The translations under genes and the position numbers were made by a program. The notes under the pieces were generated by a model. It was not told where the DNA came from and searched no databases. It worked only from the letters and a program-made list of their open reading frames with translations. 64,000 nucleotides of DNA, from positions 62,001 to 126,000 of the forward strand of contig NZ_MSDO01000022.1 in NCBI RefSeq assembly GCF_001937195.1, written 5' to 3'. How positions within the stretch are numbered: the first letter of the stretch is position 1; every line of letters begins with the position of its first letter. Shown here in pieces: positions 36,555 through 44,708 of the stretch. The DNA is from Salinicola socius. Its GTDB lineage: Bacteria > Pseudomonadota > Gammaproteobacteria > Pseudomonadales > Halomonadaceae.

Positions 36555-36920
36555 ATGCAAGTGTCTACGCGAGATCTTCGGTTACGAACGCGCGAGCTGA
36601 TGGCGGCGACAGCCCGAGGAGAAAAGATCGTCATCACCTATCGTGGTACGCCGAGTGCTGTCATGTCTCCTTGGGAGGGTGCTGCCACGTCGGGGGAGCA
36701 ACGCAACGACAGAGCCAAGAGCCAGGGTCGCAATCCGGCCCATGGGCTATGGCGAGATGATCGAGCAATGTTTCTTGTCGAAGAATATGCCTTGAGTCAC
36801 AACATGCAGATGGCAGATGCTCTTATCGCAGCCACGGCGTTGGATCGAGGGATCACTTTGATGACGGCCAATGATCGCCATTACCGCCATATCGATGGTC
36901 TTGAGATCGAGCTATTTTGA
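36555..36920 (+). pseudogene. Fused antitoxin-PIN toxin relic (internal deletion)
   Basis: A 121-codon open frame. Residues 1-42 (MQVSTRDLRLRTRELMAATA...) are the N-terminus of a Phd/YefM-type antitoxin. Residues from about 75 on (FLVEEYALSHNMQMADALIAATALDRG...TANDRHYRHIDGLEIELF) are the C-terminal third of a VapC PIN-domain ribonuclease. The antitoxin tail and the PIN N-terminus, including its first catalytic Asp and Glu, are missing. The simplest reading is an in-frame deletion that joined a two-gene antitoxin/toxin operon into one frame. The product cannot be an active toxin; its DNA-binding part could still be made. Confidence 0.75.
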
Positions 36921-36945
36921 CCGGGTACGTGAGAGTACTCGTCAT

Positions 36946-36981
36946 AGCTACCTCTCATCACTCAGCTACGTCTCATCACTC
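36946..36981 (+). repeat. 18-bp tandem duplication
   Basis: AGCTACCTCTCATCACTC (36946-36963) is followed directly by AGCTACGTCTCATCACTC (36964-36981), one mismatch. It lies in the short gap between the convergent TA relic and the esterase gene. Confidence 0.8.
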
Positions 36982-36983
36982 TG

Positions 36984-37919
36984 TCACGGACTCGAATTCG
37001 AGGCCGGCATTTCCCGCGCCAGGAAATCCAGCGCCGCCGATTCGGCACTTCCCCGAAACAGGAACGTGGTGATATGCCCGCGCCCGTTCATCCAGAGCAG
37101 CTCGACATGGTTGCCCTCATTTTCGAGCGCCTGCAGGAACGCTTCGGCCTGCTCGGGCGGCACCAGATCGTCCCAGCTGCCGTGAAACAGAAAGAAGGGT
37201 GGTGCATCGGGGTGAACGTGAAAGATCGGCGAGGCCTCGGCGTAGGCGGTGGGGCGCTCGGCCTCGGTGCCGTTCATCAACTGAATCAGCAGCCGACCGC
37301 TATCCCAGAGGCGTAGATCCGCCGGCGTACCGCCGGAAACCACCGCCGCGAAGCCGCTATCGCTTCCGCCATAGGGGGCGTCCAGTTCGCTATCCGTACC
37401 TGCCACCAGCGCCAGCAGGCTGACCAGATGCGCGCCGGAGGAATAACCGAACCCAGCGATACGCTGCGGATCGACACGCCATTGATCGGCATGTGCATTG
37501 ATCCAGCGTCGCGCCACCTGCAAGTCACGCAGCTGTGCCGGAAAGCGATACGCCGGCGCGAAACGATAGCTCACATTCACCACGACATAACCTCGCCGCA
37601 CGAAGCGCTCGGCGATCGGCGTCATGTCATCTCGCGAGCGACCCTCCCAGCCGCCACCATGAACCATCATTACCGCCGGTCGTCGCGCTTCGCCTTCGGT
37701 ATCTGGCAGATAGACATCTGCCTGCAGTGGCTTCGGCCAATCCGGTGGTGTGTAGGTCTGATCCTCGACAACCCGATAATCGAGATCGTGGGGCTGTCGG
37801 GCCGTCTCGGGCACATCGCGGTCTGGCGCATTGATATAGGTGGTGCAGCCGGAGATTAGAGCGCAAACGAGTAGCGCTGGCAGTAGACGGCCCAGTGATT
37901 TCATGACGCGGGTTGGCAT
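36984..37919 (-). CDS. Alpha/beta-hydrolase lipoprotein (HSL/BD-FAE-like esterase)
   Basis: A 311-residue secreted lipoprotein with a signal peptide ending in the lipobox LISGC (Cys at about residue 25). The hydrolase domain has the oxyanion motif HGGGWEG (about 86-92), nucleophile in GYSSGAH, an acid in GSWDDLVPPEQA and the catalytic His in GRGHITT. These features fit carboxylesterases of the hormone-sensitive lipase or feruloyl-esterase-like group. The substrate is unknown. AAGGAT precedes the ATG; an internal ATG (MKSLGR) would also leave an intact signal peptide. It is a single gene. Confidence 0.87.
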   Translation of the reverse strand: MPTRVMKSLGRLLPALLVCALISGCTTYINAPDRDVPETARQPHDLDYRVVEDQTYTPPDWPKPLQADVYLPDTEGEARRPAVMMVHGGGWEGRSRDDMTPIAERFVRRGYVVVNVSYRFAPAYRFPAQLRDLQVARRWINAHADQWRVDPQRIAGFGYSSGAHLVSLLALVAGTDSELDAPYGGSDSGFAAVVSGGTPADLRLWDSGRLLIQLMNGTEAERPTAYAEASPIFHVHPDAPPFFLFHGSWDDLVPPEQAEAFLQALENEGNHVELLWMNGRGHITTFLFRGSAESAALDFLAREMPASNSSP

Positions 37920-38006
37920 TCACGCACATCCTTGATTCGTGTCCGGTAACTTCAGAGTATGAGGTCACTGGCCATTGTGCGAGTGATGGTAACCGACGAC
38001 GGCATA

Positions 38007-38378
38007 TCAGGCAGAGGCGTCGACCAATCGCCCCTGTGACTCTGCGAAAGCCTCCGCGATATGAAGCATCTCATCCGAAGGAATTTGGCGAATGATGTCT
38101 CCCGTGGCCCGATCGATAACCTGGGTGATGACTCGGCTATCAAATTCACTCAACTCGAAACGCAGACCGTATTGCGTCATGGCAGTGTTGAGTTCGTTGA
38201 CTCGATCGCTCAAGTACCCGATACCTTTAGCCGGGTCGTTTGGTATCGCGGAAGAAGATCCGTGCGTAATCGGCTGAACTAGACCCGCCTGGTCCAGCAA
38301 GGTTTCCAGTCGTTGGCGGGGAGAGCGATCGGCGTTCGAGTTTAGATAGAATGAAGCCAAATCGATTGGGGTGGGCAT
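38007..38378 (-). CDS. flaG: FlaG family flagellar protein
   Basis: A 123-residue FlaG-domain protein. The conserved second half reads LRFELSEFDSRVITQVIDRATGDIIRQIPSDEMLHIAEAF. FlaG proteins lie next to flagellin in many bacteria and affect filament length. The ATG 38378 is chosen because CGAGGAAG lies six bases upstream; the ATG two codons earlier is too close to it. It lies 55 bp downstream of the membrane-anchored bactofilin gene on the same strand and is probably transcribed with it from the sigma-28-like promoter at 39106. Flagellin itself lies about 6 kb away on the same strand. Confidence 0.85.
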   Translation of the reverse strand: MPTPIDLASFYLNSNADRSPRQRLETLLDQAGLVQPITHGSSSAIPNDPAKGIGYLSDRVNELNTAMTQYGLRFELSEFDSRVITQVIDRATGDIIRQIPSDEMLHIAEAFAESQGRLVDASA

Positions 38379-38433
38379 GAGCATCTTCCTCGCAGAATCG
38401 ACACTGAGATTAATCGTCTAAGTTCCGTGATCG

Positions 38434-39057
38434 CTACCGGAACTCGGGTTCAAGACATGATGAGGTGAGGGCGACGGGCACCGCACGGGATGCGCCCACC
38501 TTGTTTCCGCCGATGCTGAAACTTCCCAACAAACTTGCTCCGTCAAAGCAATGCAGGCTCGTTGTGGTCAAGTGACCCTCGAGGCATGCGCCCGCTTCGA
38601 TGACGACACGGTCCAACACATCCAGACGGCCCGAAAATGCGCCCGCGAGATGAAGTTCACGAGATTTGAGTCGTAGGGAAACCTTGGCGTCGAGACCGAT
38701 CAGAACGCGTTGCTGGTGGGCCAGGACGTCTCCTTCGACGTCACCTTCGATCCGAAGAGACTCCTGTGTTTCGAGGCGACCGTGGACGTTGACCGTTCGG
38801 CCGATCAGACTGCTCCCGGTCGATTCCGCTGCTCGTATAGACGTGTTCGATGGGGGCTCAGAGGTGACAGCCTCGAGTGATGACGCTTCGGCGGGAGACT
38901 CAATAGCGCCAGGTTTCGTCGCTCGGACGAACGACGGCCTGGGCCAGGCCGCCCGGCGATAGCCGTCCAGTAGTAGCAGGAAACAGCAGGCGAGACCGCC
39001 GAGCAGAAGCCACTCCCCCGAGTCCATATCTTCCCACTCCCAAACTGGTTCTGGCAC
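38434..39057 (-). CDS. Membrane-anchored bactofilin-domain protein
   Basis: A 207-residue protein with an N-terminal membrane helix (WLLLGGLACCFLLLLDGY, about 15-32), a variable linker (about 40-80) and a bactofilin-like beta-helix (about 82-185). The beta-helix begins SLIGRTVNVHGRLETQESLRIEGDVEGDV and keeps the periodic G-x-L/V pattern to about GASLLGSFSI. Bactofilins polymerise without nucleotide into cytoskeletal filaments. The upstream sigma-28-like promoter and downstream flaG tie it to the flagellum. It is divergent from a second, soluble bactofilin. The exact role is unknown. Confidence 0.78.
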   Translation of the reverse strand: MPEPVWEWEDMDSGEWLLLGGLACCFLLLLDGYRRAAWPRPSFVRATKPGAIESPAEASSLEAVTSEPPSNTSIRAAESTGSSLIGRTVNVHGRLETQESLRIEGDVEGDVLAHQQRVLIGLDAKVSLRLKSRELHLAGAFSGRLDVLDRVVIEAGACLEGHLTTTSLHCFDGASLLGSFSIGGNKVGASRAVPVALTSSCLEPEFR

Positions 39058-39105
39058 TCACGCCAGGGTTGCCGCACCGCGACGATCGGCGTCGATTATC
39101 GATAG

Positions 39106-39132
39106 CTATCGGCGTCGAAGAACAAAACTGAA
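39106..39132 (-). promoter_or_regulatory. Sigma-28-like promoter for membrane bactofilin-flaG
   Basis: On the minus strand TTCAGTTT (39132-39125), an 11-nt spacer and GCCGATAG (39113-39106) match the FliA consensus at 6/8 and 7/8 positions. The -10 is identical to that of the cheA promoter. It lies 49 bp before the start codon. Confidence 0.72.
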
Positions 39133-39163
39133 GATGCCGGTCGTCAGCAACGCTTCGGATGGG

Positions 39164-39190
39164 TAAAGATGTGTCGCCTTTCGCCGATCT
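39164..39190 (+). promoter_or_regulatory. Sigma-28-like promoter for soluble bactofilin
   Basis: TAAAGATG (39164-39171), an 11-nt spacer and GCCGATCT (39183-39190) match the FliA consensus at 6/8 and 6/8. It lies about 69 bp before the ATG at 39259 and diverges from the promoter at 39106-39132. Confidence 0.6.
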
Positions 39191-39258
39191 ACCATCACAC
39201 AGGTGGCGATCTCCCGAAGAGAATCTGTCACCACCCGATAGCGACAGAGAACCGTGTC

Positions 39259-39825
39259 ATGTTTCAGAAATCCAGTCACACCCCGCGGCAACCGACGCCT
39301 TCACCCGGCGCCACCGAAACCTCGACAGCGCCCGGCGAGAATAAAGTCTCCACCCATGGCCTTTCGAGAATTGGGGGCAAGACGACCCTACATGGCGATA
39401 TCAGTGGCGATGAGGACTTGCTCATCGACGGCCGCATCATGGGTAACGTTCTGTTTCGAAAGCACAGCGTCACCGTCGGCAATGACGGCATTGTGGAAGG
39501 GCGAATGGTGGCCAGGGAGCTAACGGTCAGAGGTCGGGTGGAAGGCACCTTGATCGCCGCCGAAAAGATCACGCTGAAAGCGGGGGCAGTGGTCAACGGC
39601 GAACTCCACGCGCCCGGCTTGGTACTGGAGGACGGTGCGGCCTTTCACGGCAATATCGATATGAAGCCGGAACAGGATGAGCTCAGGGAGGCGTTCGAGA
39701 CCGGAACGACGCACGCCGACTCCGCGGCTCCGGAGTCGGCTCACCCCGGCGCGGTGCCGTCACGGGTCGAAGAGGCCGATACCTTCCCGGCGGACGACCG
39801 GAGCACGCCCGTCTCGGGGAGTTAA
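39259..39825 (+). CDS. Bactofilin (soluble, cytoskeletal)
   Basis: A 188-residue bactofilin without a membrane segment. A Pro/Thr-rich N-terminal tail (1-38) precedes the DUF583 beta-helix (about 40-140): GLSRIGGKTTLHGDISGDEDLLIDGRIMGNV, VGNDGIVEGRMVARELTVRGRVEGTL and LKAGAVVNGELHAPGLVLEDGA. A disordered acidic C-terminal tail follows. It could co-polymerise with the membrane-anchored bactofilin encoded divergently. The ATG 39259 is chosen; the open frame extends upstream to 39169 but that would start at the -35 of the promoter. Confidence 0.88.
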   Translation: MFQKSSHTPRQPTPSPGATETSTAPGENKVSTHGLSRIGGKTTLHGDISGDEDLLIDGRIMGNVLFRKHSVTVGNDGIVEGRMVARELTVRGRVEGTLIAAEKITLKAGAVVNGELHAPGLVLEDGAAFHGNIDMKPEQDELREAFETGTTHADSAAPESAHPGAVPSRVEEADTFPADDRSTPVSGS

Positions 39826-39960
39826 GGCTGGATGCGTCGAATACGAGTGAGCGGAATGGCTCGTCAGTTCTTGATATTCGATTGAAACTGAAGATTATCA
39901 TTTTGATCAAGATTTCAACGGCTTACATGTGAGTGTGGGCATTCTCGTTAACACGCAGCC

Positions 39961-39990
39961 CCCAGGCCGGCTTTACGGAGCCGGCCTGGG
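39961..39990. terminator. Hairpin between bactofilin and the convergent glycosyltransferase gene
   Basis: CCCAGGCCGGCT (39961-39972) and AGCCGGCCTGGG (39979-39990) form a perfect 12-bp stem with a 6-nt loop. No U-run follows on either strand. It is a probable bidirectional terminator. Confidence 0.65.
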
Positions 39991-40040
39991 TTCGTCGGAA
40001 TTAAATGCAGGTGGGCCCGCCAGACATAGTCTTGTCGTTG

Positions 40041-43000
40041 CTACGATGCTCCATAAGCCACTTTGTTGTAATTATCCAAAATCCATGCCAAGTGTTTTCT
40101 CGGTAGCGAGTTAGGCTTGAGATCAAAGCGTGCCATCCTGCCCACGGTCTCTGTTGGCTCTGCCAATCTTTCGATCTCGTGGTAGTAGTGCCGATCTGTA
40201 TAGTCATCGAAAAGCACAATGGTTGGCTTCTCGATCATCAAGAAAGTCGTTATAAAGCACGCCCGCCGAAATCTGCCGTCAATCAGAACAACATCCGGGT
40301 GCACGAAGTCATCGTGATGCCATACGTGAGTGGGATCTCGATGGAAATTTCGCCATTTTGCATCATTTTTGGGTTTTGCCCAAAGACCAGTCTCGCCGAC
40401 ATCGACATGCATGATACTTGGACGCGACAAGAGATCGGCTGACTCGATATAGCGGTCCATGTTACGAGCCCAAGCGGCATCGTTCTCCACAGACGTGATG
40501 TGCTTGTTGAACATTTTAGCAGCGATGATCGTGGAGCCGCCGCTTCCATACTCAAGGATGACAGAGCTTTTCTGGTATATATCGGTAATGTAGTTTTCTA
40601 CTTCTGGAGGTAAGGTAACCTTTGGTTCTATCAGTTCTCTCTTGCTGTCGTTCTGATGTTTTGAAATATCGCTATCGATTTTCGGAGAAGTATGGGTGTC
40701 TTCGCCGTTTGATTTGCGATTAGCAGAGTCCCGACTGATGATTCCTTGGCTCTTGGCCTCCTGAAGAAGAGAAAAGTGTCGCGCGATCTGCGAATGTAAA
40801 ATATTCAATAATATCCATGAGTCCGCCTGCTTGCGGAGCTTTTCTCTAGCGTGATCCTGGCCACGAAGATATTCGTGAATCAACACCGGACCAGGGTCAT
40901 AAGCCTGTTTGCGGGCAGGATATCCTGCTTGAGTCAGTCTGTATGAGATGTCCACGCCGCCATGACCGAACAGTATATAGTCTCCCCATCCCCCCACTTC
41001 GAAGAATGCTTTTGCCAGGAATGAAGCATTCCCTTCCAGCTCCGGAGGAGCCGGAAATGGCTTGTCGGAAGGATAATAATGATTGGGGGCGGTCGAGTCT
41101 GATTGCTGACGATAAACGCCTCGCAAGGAGACGATATCCCATTCTTCATGGGCCCTCATGTGGCTGCCAATGAAACCCGGTTCAGGAATACCATCATCAT
41201 CGACAAATAGAAGTATGGGCGCATCGCTGTACAGTGCTCCAATGTTGCGCGCTAGATAAGCACCTGCGTTTCCAGAAGTTTTTAGCCAAGTATCGACCCA
41301 AGGCTCTATCGCTTCGAATTCCTCGTCTGGGCGACCATTATTGACAAAAATGATCTGTAAGCTATCGCCTCCATCTTTGCGAAGCCTTGAAATATTTTGT
41401 ACGACTTCCGGTTTGAACCGGTTCGCTATAACAATAGCCGCCATGTCAAAGCGTTCTCGATGGTTTCGGACACTTTCCTGAGACAACCAGTAGTCATAGA
41501 GCGAATGCTTGTGCGTCCAATTTGCCTTTGCAAGACGACTTTCCAGGGATGCTGCTCTTTCTCTGTCACCTGTACTGGTTTTTCTCGCTAACAGCGCATG
41601 GGTGAGAATAAAAAATGCAGCATTATTGCCCTTTTGCCATTCAAGAAGGCTTTTGCATTTTTCAATCAAGTTGTCGATAACACTTCCGTCGAGTTGGTTT
41701 AGGTTATTTGCCAAATCGACTACGAAAGAGCCCTTTTCTTGATTCAGAGGATCCTCTTCGCTTATTAACGAGAAGATATCGATGGGAGCGAGAGAAGCGC
41801 TTTCCTCGGCGTCGGTCAATGCCCCACGATCATCGTCTTCATCGATCTTGTCATTGAATGACGACAACGAGGCCTTGAAATCTTCAATTCCATAAAAACG
41901 ATAGGTAAGAAATGCCAGCTTCGTTTTTTGTGTCTCGTTTAAGGTGGATAGGCGAGAGTCGCTTGGAATCAGCAGTGCATCAGCACTGATTAACTGGGAC
42001 GCCCGAAAATCTTGGGTCGATGCTTTACCCTGCTCACTGACAGCGTATGAAGCTGAATAAAAACGGTAAAATTGAAATCCGTTTGCATTGGCCCATCGAG
42101 TCAGGTCACCTAGTTCTGTCTGCTTTTTATAAATTGGATTGAATCTTATCTGGACCTGCAGGACAAGTGCATCTGCTAGTGCCTGGGCGCCATGCTTAAG
42201 GATTTTTAGACTATCATGTCGATCATCTAGCGCCAGCAAATCAATACTTTCTAAGCCTTCGATGCTGTCCAAGGAGACGCTGGCAATATCGAATGCCTCA
42301 AGACTGACGGTATCAGTGCTTCTCAATGGCTCCAGGGTTGCCGGTTCTTCCCCCGCACCATCGAGTATCACGGGGGTGGGCTGTCCATCGCCTAGCGTGA
42401 CCTGAGGCAAGTGCTGGAGTTCACCGTACTGAGATAACTCACTCGCATTGTCAAGTCCACAGGCGGGATCAAACACCAGCAGTGCTACATGGCCAGTACC
42501 AAGCAATTCCTTGATGTCGTTGCGTTTTGCGATATTGCAGCCGTTATCCAAAATCGTGATCGCGCTATCCAGATCCCAATCGAACTCTTTGAGAAGCGAT
42601 GTGGGCAGCTTCAAAGGCTTGGATTCGTCTTCAAACCAGGCTTGGCCGCCTTTGTTGAAAGTCAGGGCTGCCGGTACCTTGTCCCCACAGTAGCGTTGCC
42701 AGATACCCCGCAAGGCTTTATGGAGGTGGCGACCAAATTTTGGTGCATCGCAGATGGGCGACTGCTCGAGATAAGTGCGGAGCGCAGCTCGAATCACTGC
42801 CAGACTCGGTAGGTCCGAAGCGAGATCGAGCACACGCTTGCGGTAGTCGTCCCAGTCGTCCGTCACCAATTCCGGCATGCCGGCGTTGCATAGATGGGTC
42901 GCGCTATGGCGACCGGCGAAAGTGGGGCCGGTGTGGGTGACCACGGGAACGCCCATCAGCAGGGCTTCGCATGTGGTCAGACCGCCGGAGTACGGCCAGG

Positions 43001-44546
43001 TGTCCAGCGCGATATCAACACGGTTGTAGCTCTTTAGTAGCTCCTGGTGCTGCGACGGGCCCTCCAGCAGGACTCTCGACCGCTCGACGCCGTGGTTTTC
43101 CAGCGTCGTGAGTACGCGCTCGCACACTTCGTCGCTGCTGTACTGACCGCCTTTCAGGAATAGGCGGCTACCCGGCAGCTGTTGCAGTAGAATTGCCCAC
43201 TCGGCTAGCAGAGTGTCGTTTACCTTGGCGGGGTTGTTGAAGCAGCCGAAGGTGATGTAGCCATTGGTGAGCGAGGGTAGTGCGGTTATGGCAGGCTTGT
43301 CGCTCGGTGGCTGATAGCAGATATAGTCATCCGGCAGGCGGATGAGCTTTTCGGTATAGAGGTGGTCGACGCCTGCCGGGGTTTCATGACTGTCACTCAG
43401 GAAGTAGTCAAATGCATCAATGCCCATGCTACTGATCTGCATGCCGACCCATTTGACAATGATGGGGGCCGGCTTCGTGTCGACGGTCGGCAATCGGTTG
43501 AGACCGCCATGTCCGGCGAGCTCGATCAAAATGTCGATATCGTCCTCGAAGATTCTCTCGGCGAGTTGGCGATGATTCAAGTGATAAACGGGCTTCCACT
43601 CGCAGGACTTCTTGATACGTTTGGCAATAGGATCATTGTCTCCGGTGTCGGTATCAGAGTAGGCATGGAGTTCAATATCGTCCGGTAGCTGCTCGAGGGC
43701 GCTACTGATCATCCAGCCGACCGGATGGGCACGTAGGTTTCCGGATAGCAGACCCACCCGTAATCGGCGATTGGGGGACGTGTTCTTCTCGCCATGATCA
43801 AAAGTCTGGGGCGGCTTGAAACGCGCACTCCACTTTTTCGACTTCTGAAGGATGCTCTCTGCCGAAGCTTCCGGATCATAGTGCTTGGTCAGGATCTCGT
43901 TGGAGTAGGCACCCGAATAGTCTGGTCTCAAGCGCAGGGCTTCTCGATAATGCCACTCGGCCTTTCTGAAATCCGCCATATCCTTGTGGTAGTTGCCGAG
44001 TGTGTTATGCACTGTAGGATCTTGAGGCCTCAATGCATAAAGACGATTCAGTGCCTCCAGCCCTTCCTTGAACTTGAAATGGAGCGAGAGGATCACACTG
44101 CGAATGGCCAGGACTTCTGCAGGAGAGTGGCCTAGCTCCTCGGCTCTCGACAGGAACTTTTCTGCCTCCGAATAGGATCCCATCTGATAGAGCATATGAC
44201 CCATGTTAAAATGGGCTTGGGCGTTGCCAGAGTCGAGTTCGATACTGCGGGCTTGCAATGCCTGGGCACGCTGCTTCTCTCCCGCCATGAAACAGGCTCG
44301 TGCCAGTGCCGTCAGCGTTAAAGGGTCGTCGGGATCGAGCGAATAAGCTCTCTCAAGTGTCTCTTTGGCCTCATCGGGGGCAATCTGTAGCTGACAGTTG
44401 CCCAGTGCTTTCCAGGCGAAAGCATCCTCAGGATAGTTCTGGACCAGTTTCTCGGCATCTGTCATGGCGAGTTTGTGCTTACCCTGCCGATAGAGGTCCA
44501 TGAACTGTTTCTGACGGGAGGCTGGGGTTTGAAGACTCTGGCTCAT
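40041..44546 (-). CDS. Giant TPR / SPINDLY-type GT41 / FkbM-like / GT2 / methyltransferase protein
   Basis: A 1501-residue cytosolic multidomain protein. Order: TPR repeats (about 10-235); a GT41 O-GlcNAc-transferase-type domain (about 255-620) with LIELAGHGGLNRLP, FGCFNNPAKVND and DTWPYSGGLTTCEALLMGVP; an FkbM-methyltransferase-like segment (about 660-890, AITILDNGCNIAKRND); a linker; a GT-A family 2 domain (about 1034-1290) with FVDDDGIPEPGF and FEVGGWGDYILFGHGG; a charged linker; and a C-terminal SAM-methyltransferase-like domain (about 1315-1500, ILEYGSGGST). It is encoded just downstream of flagellin on the same strand, so it most likely O-glycosylates flagellin and extends or methylates the glycan. 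The 3' half is clearly more AT-rich than its neighbours, which suggests acquisition or domain shuffling. The target and sugars are not shown by sequence. Confidence 0.82.
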   Translation of the reverse strand: MSQSLQTPASRQKQFMDLYRQGKHKLAMTDAEKLVQNYPEDAFAWKALGNCQLQIAPDEAKETLERAYSLDPDDPLTLTALARACFMAGEKQRAQALQARSIELDSGNAQAHFNMGHMLYQMGSYSEAEKFLSRAEELGHSPAEVLAIRSVILSLHFKFKEGLEALNRLYALRPQDPTVHNTLGNYHKDMADFRKAEWHYREALRLRPDYSGAYSNEILTKHYDPEASAESILQKSKKWSARFKPPQTFDHGEKNTSPNRRLRVGLLSGNLRAHPVGWMISSALEQLPDDIELHAYSDTDTGDNDPIAKRIKKSCEWKPVYHLNHRQLAERIFEDDIDILIELAGHGGLNRLPTVDTKPAPIIVKWVGMQISSMGIDAFDYFLSDSHETPAGVDHLYTEKLIRLPDDYICYQPPSDKPAITALPSLTNGYITFGCFNNPAKVNDTLLAEWAILLQQLPGSRLFLKGGQYSSDEVCERVLTTLENHGVERSRVLLEGPSQHQELLKSYNRVDIALDTWPYSGGLTTCEALLMGVPVVTHTGPTFAGRHSATHLCNAGMPELVTDDWDDYRKRVLDLASDLPSLAVIRAALRTYLEQSPICDAPKFGRHLHKALRGIWQRYCGDKVPAALTFNKGGQAWFEDESKPLKLPTSLLKEFDWDLDSAITILDNGCNIAKRNDIKELLGTGHVALLVFDPACGLDNASELSQYGELQHLPQVTLGDGQPTPVILDGAGEEPATLEPLRSTDTVSLEAFDIASVSLDSIEGLESIDLLALDDRHDSLKILKHGAQALADALVLQVQIRFNPIYKKQTELGDLTRWANANGFQFYRFYSASYAVSEQGKASTQDFRASQLISADALLIPSDSRLSTLNETQKTKLAFLTYRFYGIEDFKASLSSFNDKIDEDDDRGALTDAEESASLAPIDIFSLISEEDPLNQEKGSFVVDLANNLNQLDGSVIDNLIEKCKSLLEWQKGNNAAFFILTHALLARKTSTGDRERAASLESRLAKANWTHKHSLYDYWLSQESVRNHRERFDMAAIVIANRFKPEVVQNISRLRKDGGDSLQIIFVNNGRPDEEFEAIEPWVDTWLKTSGNAGAYLARNIGALYSDAPILLFVDDDGIPEPGFIGSHMRAHEEWDIVSLRGVYRQQSDSTAPNHYYPSDKPFPAPPELEGNASFLAKAFFEVGGWGDYILFGHGGVDISYRLTQAGYPARKQAYDPGPVLIHEYLRGQDHAREKLRKQADSWILLNILHSQIARHFSLLQEAKSQGIISRDSANRKSNGEDTHTSPKIDSDISKHQNDSKRELIEPKVTLPPEVENYITDIYQKSSVILEYGSGGSTIIAAKMFNKHITSVENDAAWARNMDRYIESADLLSRPSIMHVDVGETGLWAKPKNDAKWRNFHRDPTHVWHHDDFVHPDVVLIDGRFRRACFITTFLMIEKPTIVLFDDYTDRHYYHEIERLAEPTETVGRMARFDLKPNSLPRKHLAWILDNYNKVAYGAS

Positions 44547-44663
44547 AAGAATCCGTATTCCGATCTGGTGCTGACGAGGATTGGGTCAGCTTCCCACACT
44601 CGGATAGATTCGAAGCGACGAAGTGATGTCACTCCAAGCCTTTTATCGTCGCGAACCTTAACG

Positions 44664-44688
44664 TAAAAAGGCCGGCATATGCCGGCCT
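44664..44688 (-). terminator. Terminator after flagellin
   Basis: GGCCGGCATATGCCGGCC (44670-44687) is a perfect palindrome followed, on the minus strand, by five U (44669-44665). It ends the flagellin transcript before the glycosyltransferase gene. Confidence 0.92.
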
Positions 44689-44708
44689 CCTTTACCGCTT
44701 ACTAACGC

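Noticed and set aside
44643-44669. GACGATAA-like word on the minus strand before the giant glycosyltransferase gene
   Set aside because: The -35 position overlaps the flagellin terminator and matches poorly, so no sigma-28 promoter is claimed for this gene.
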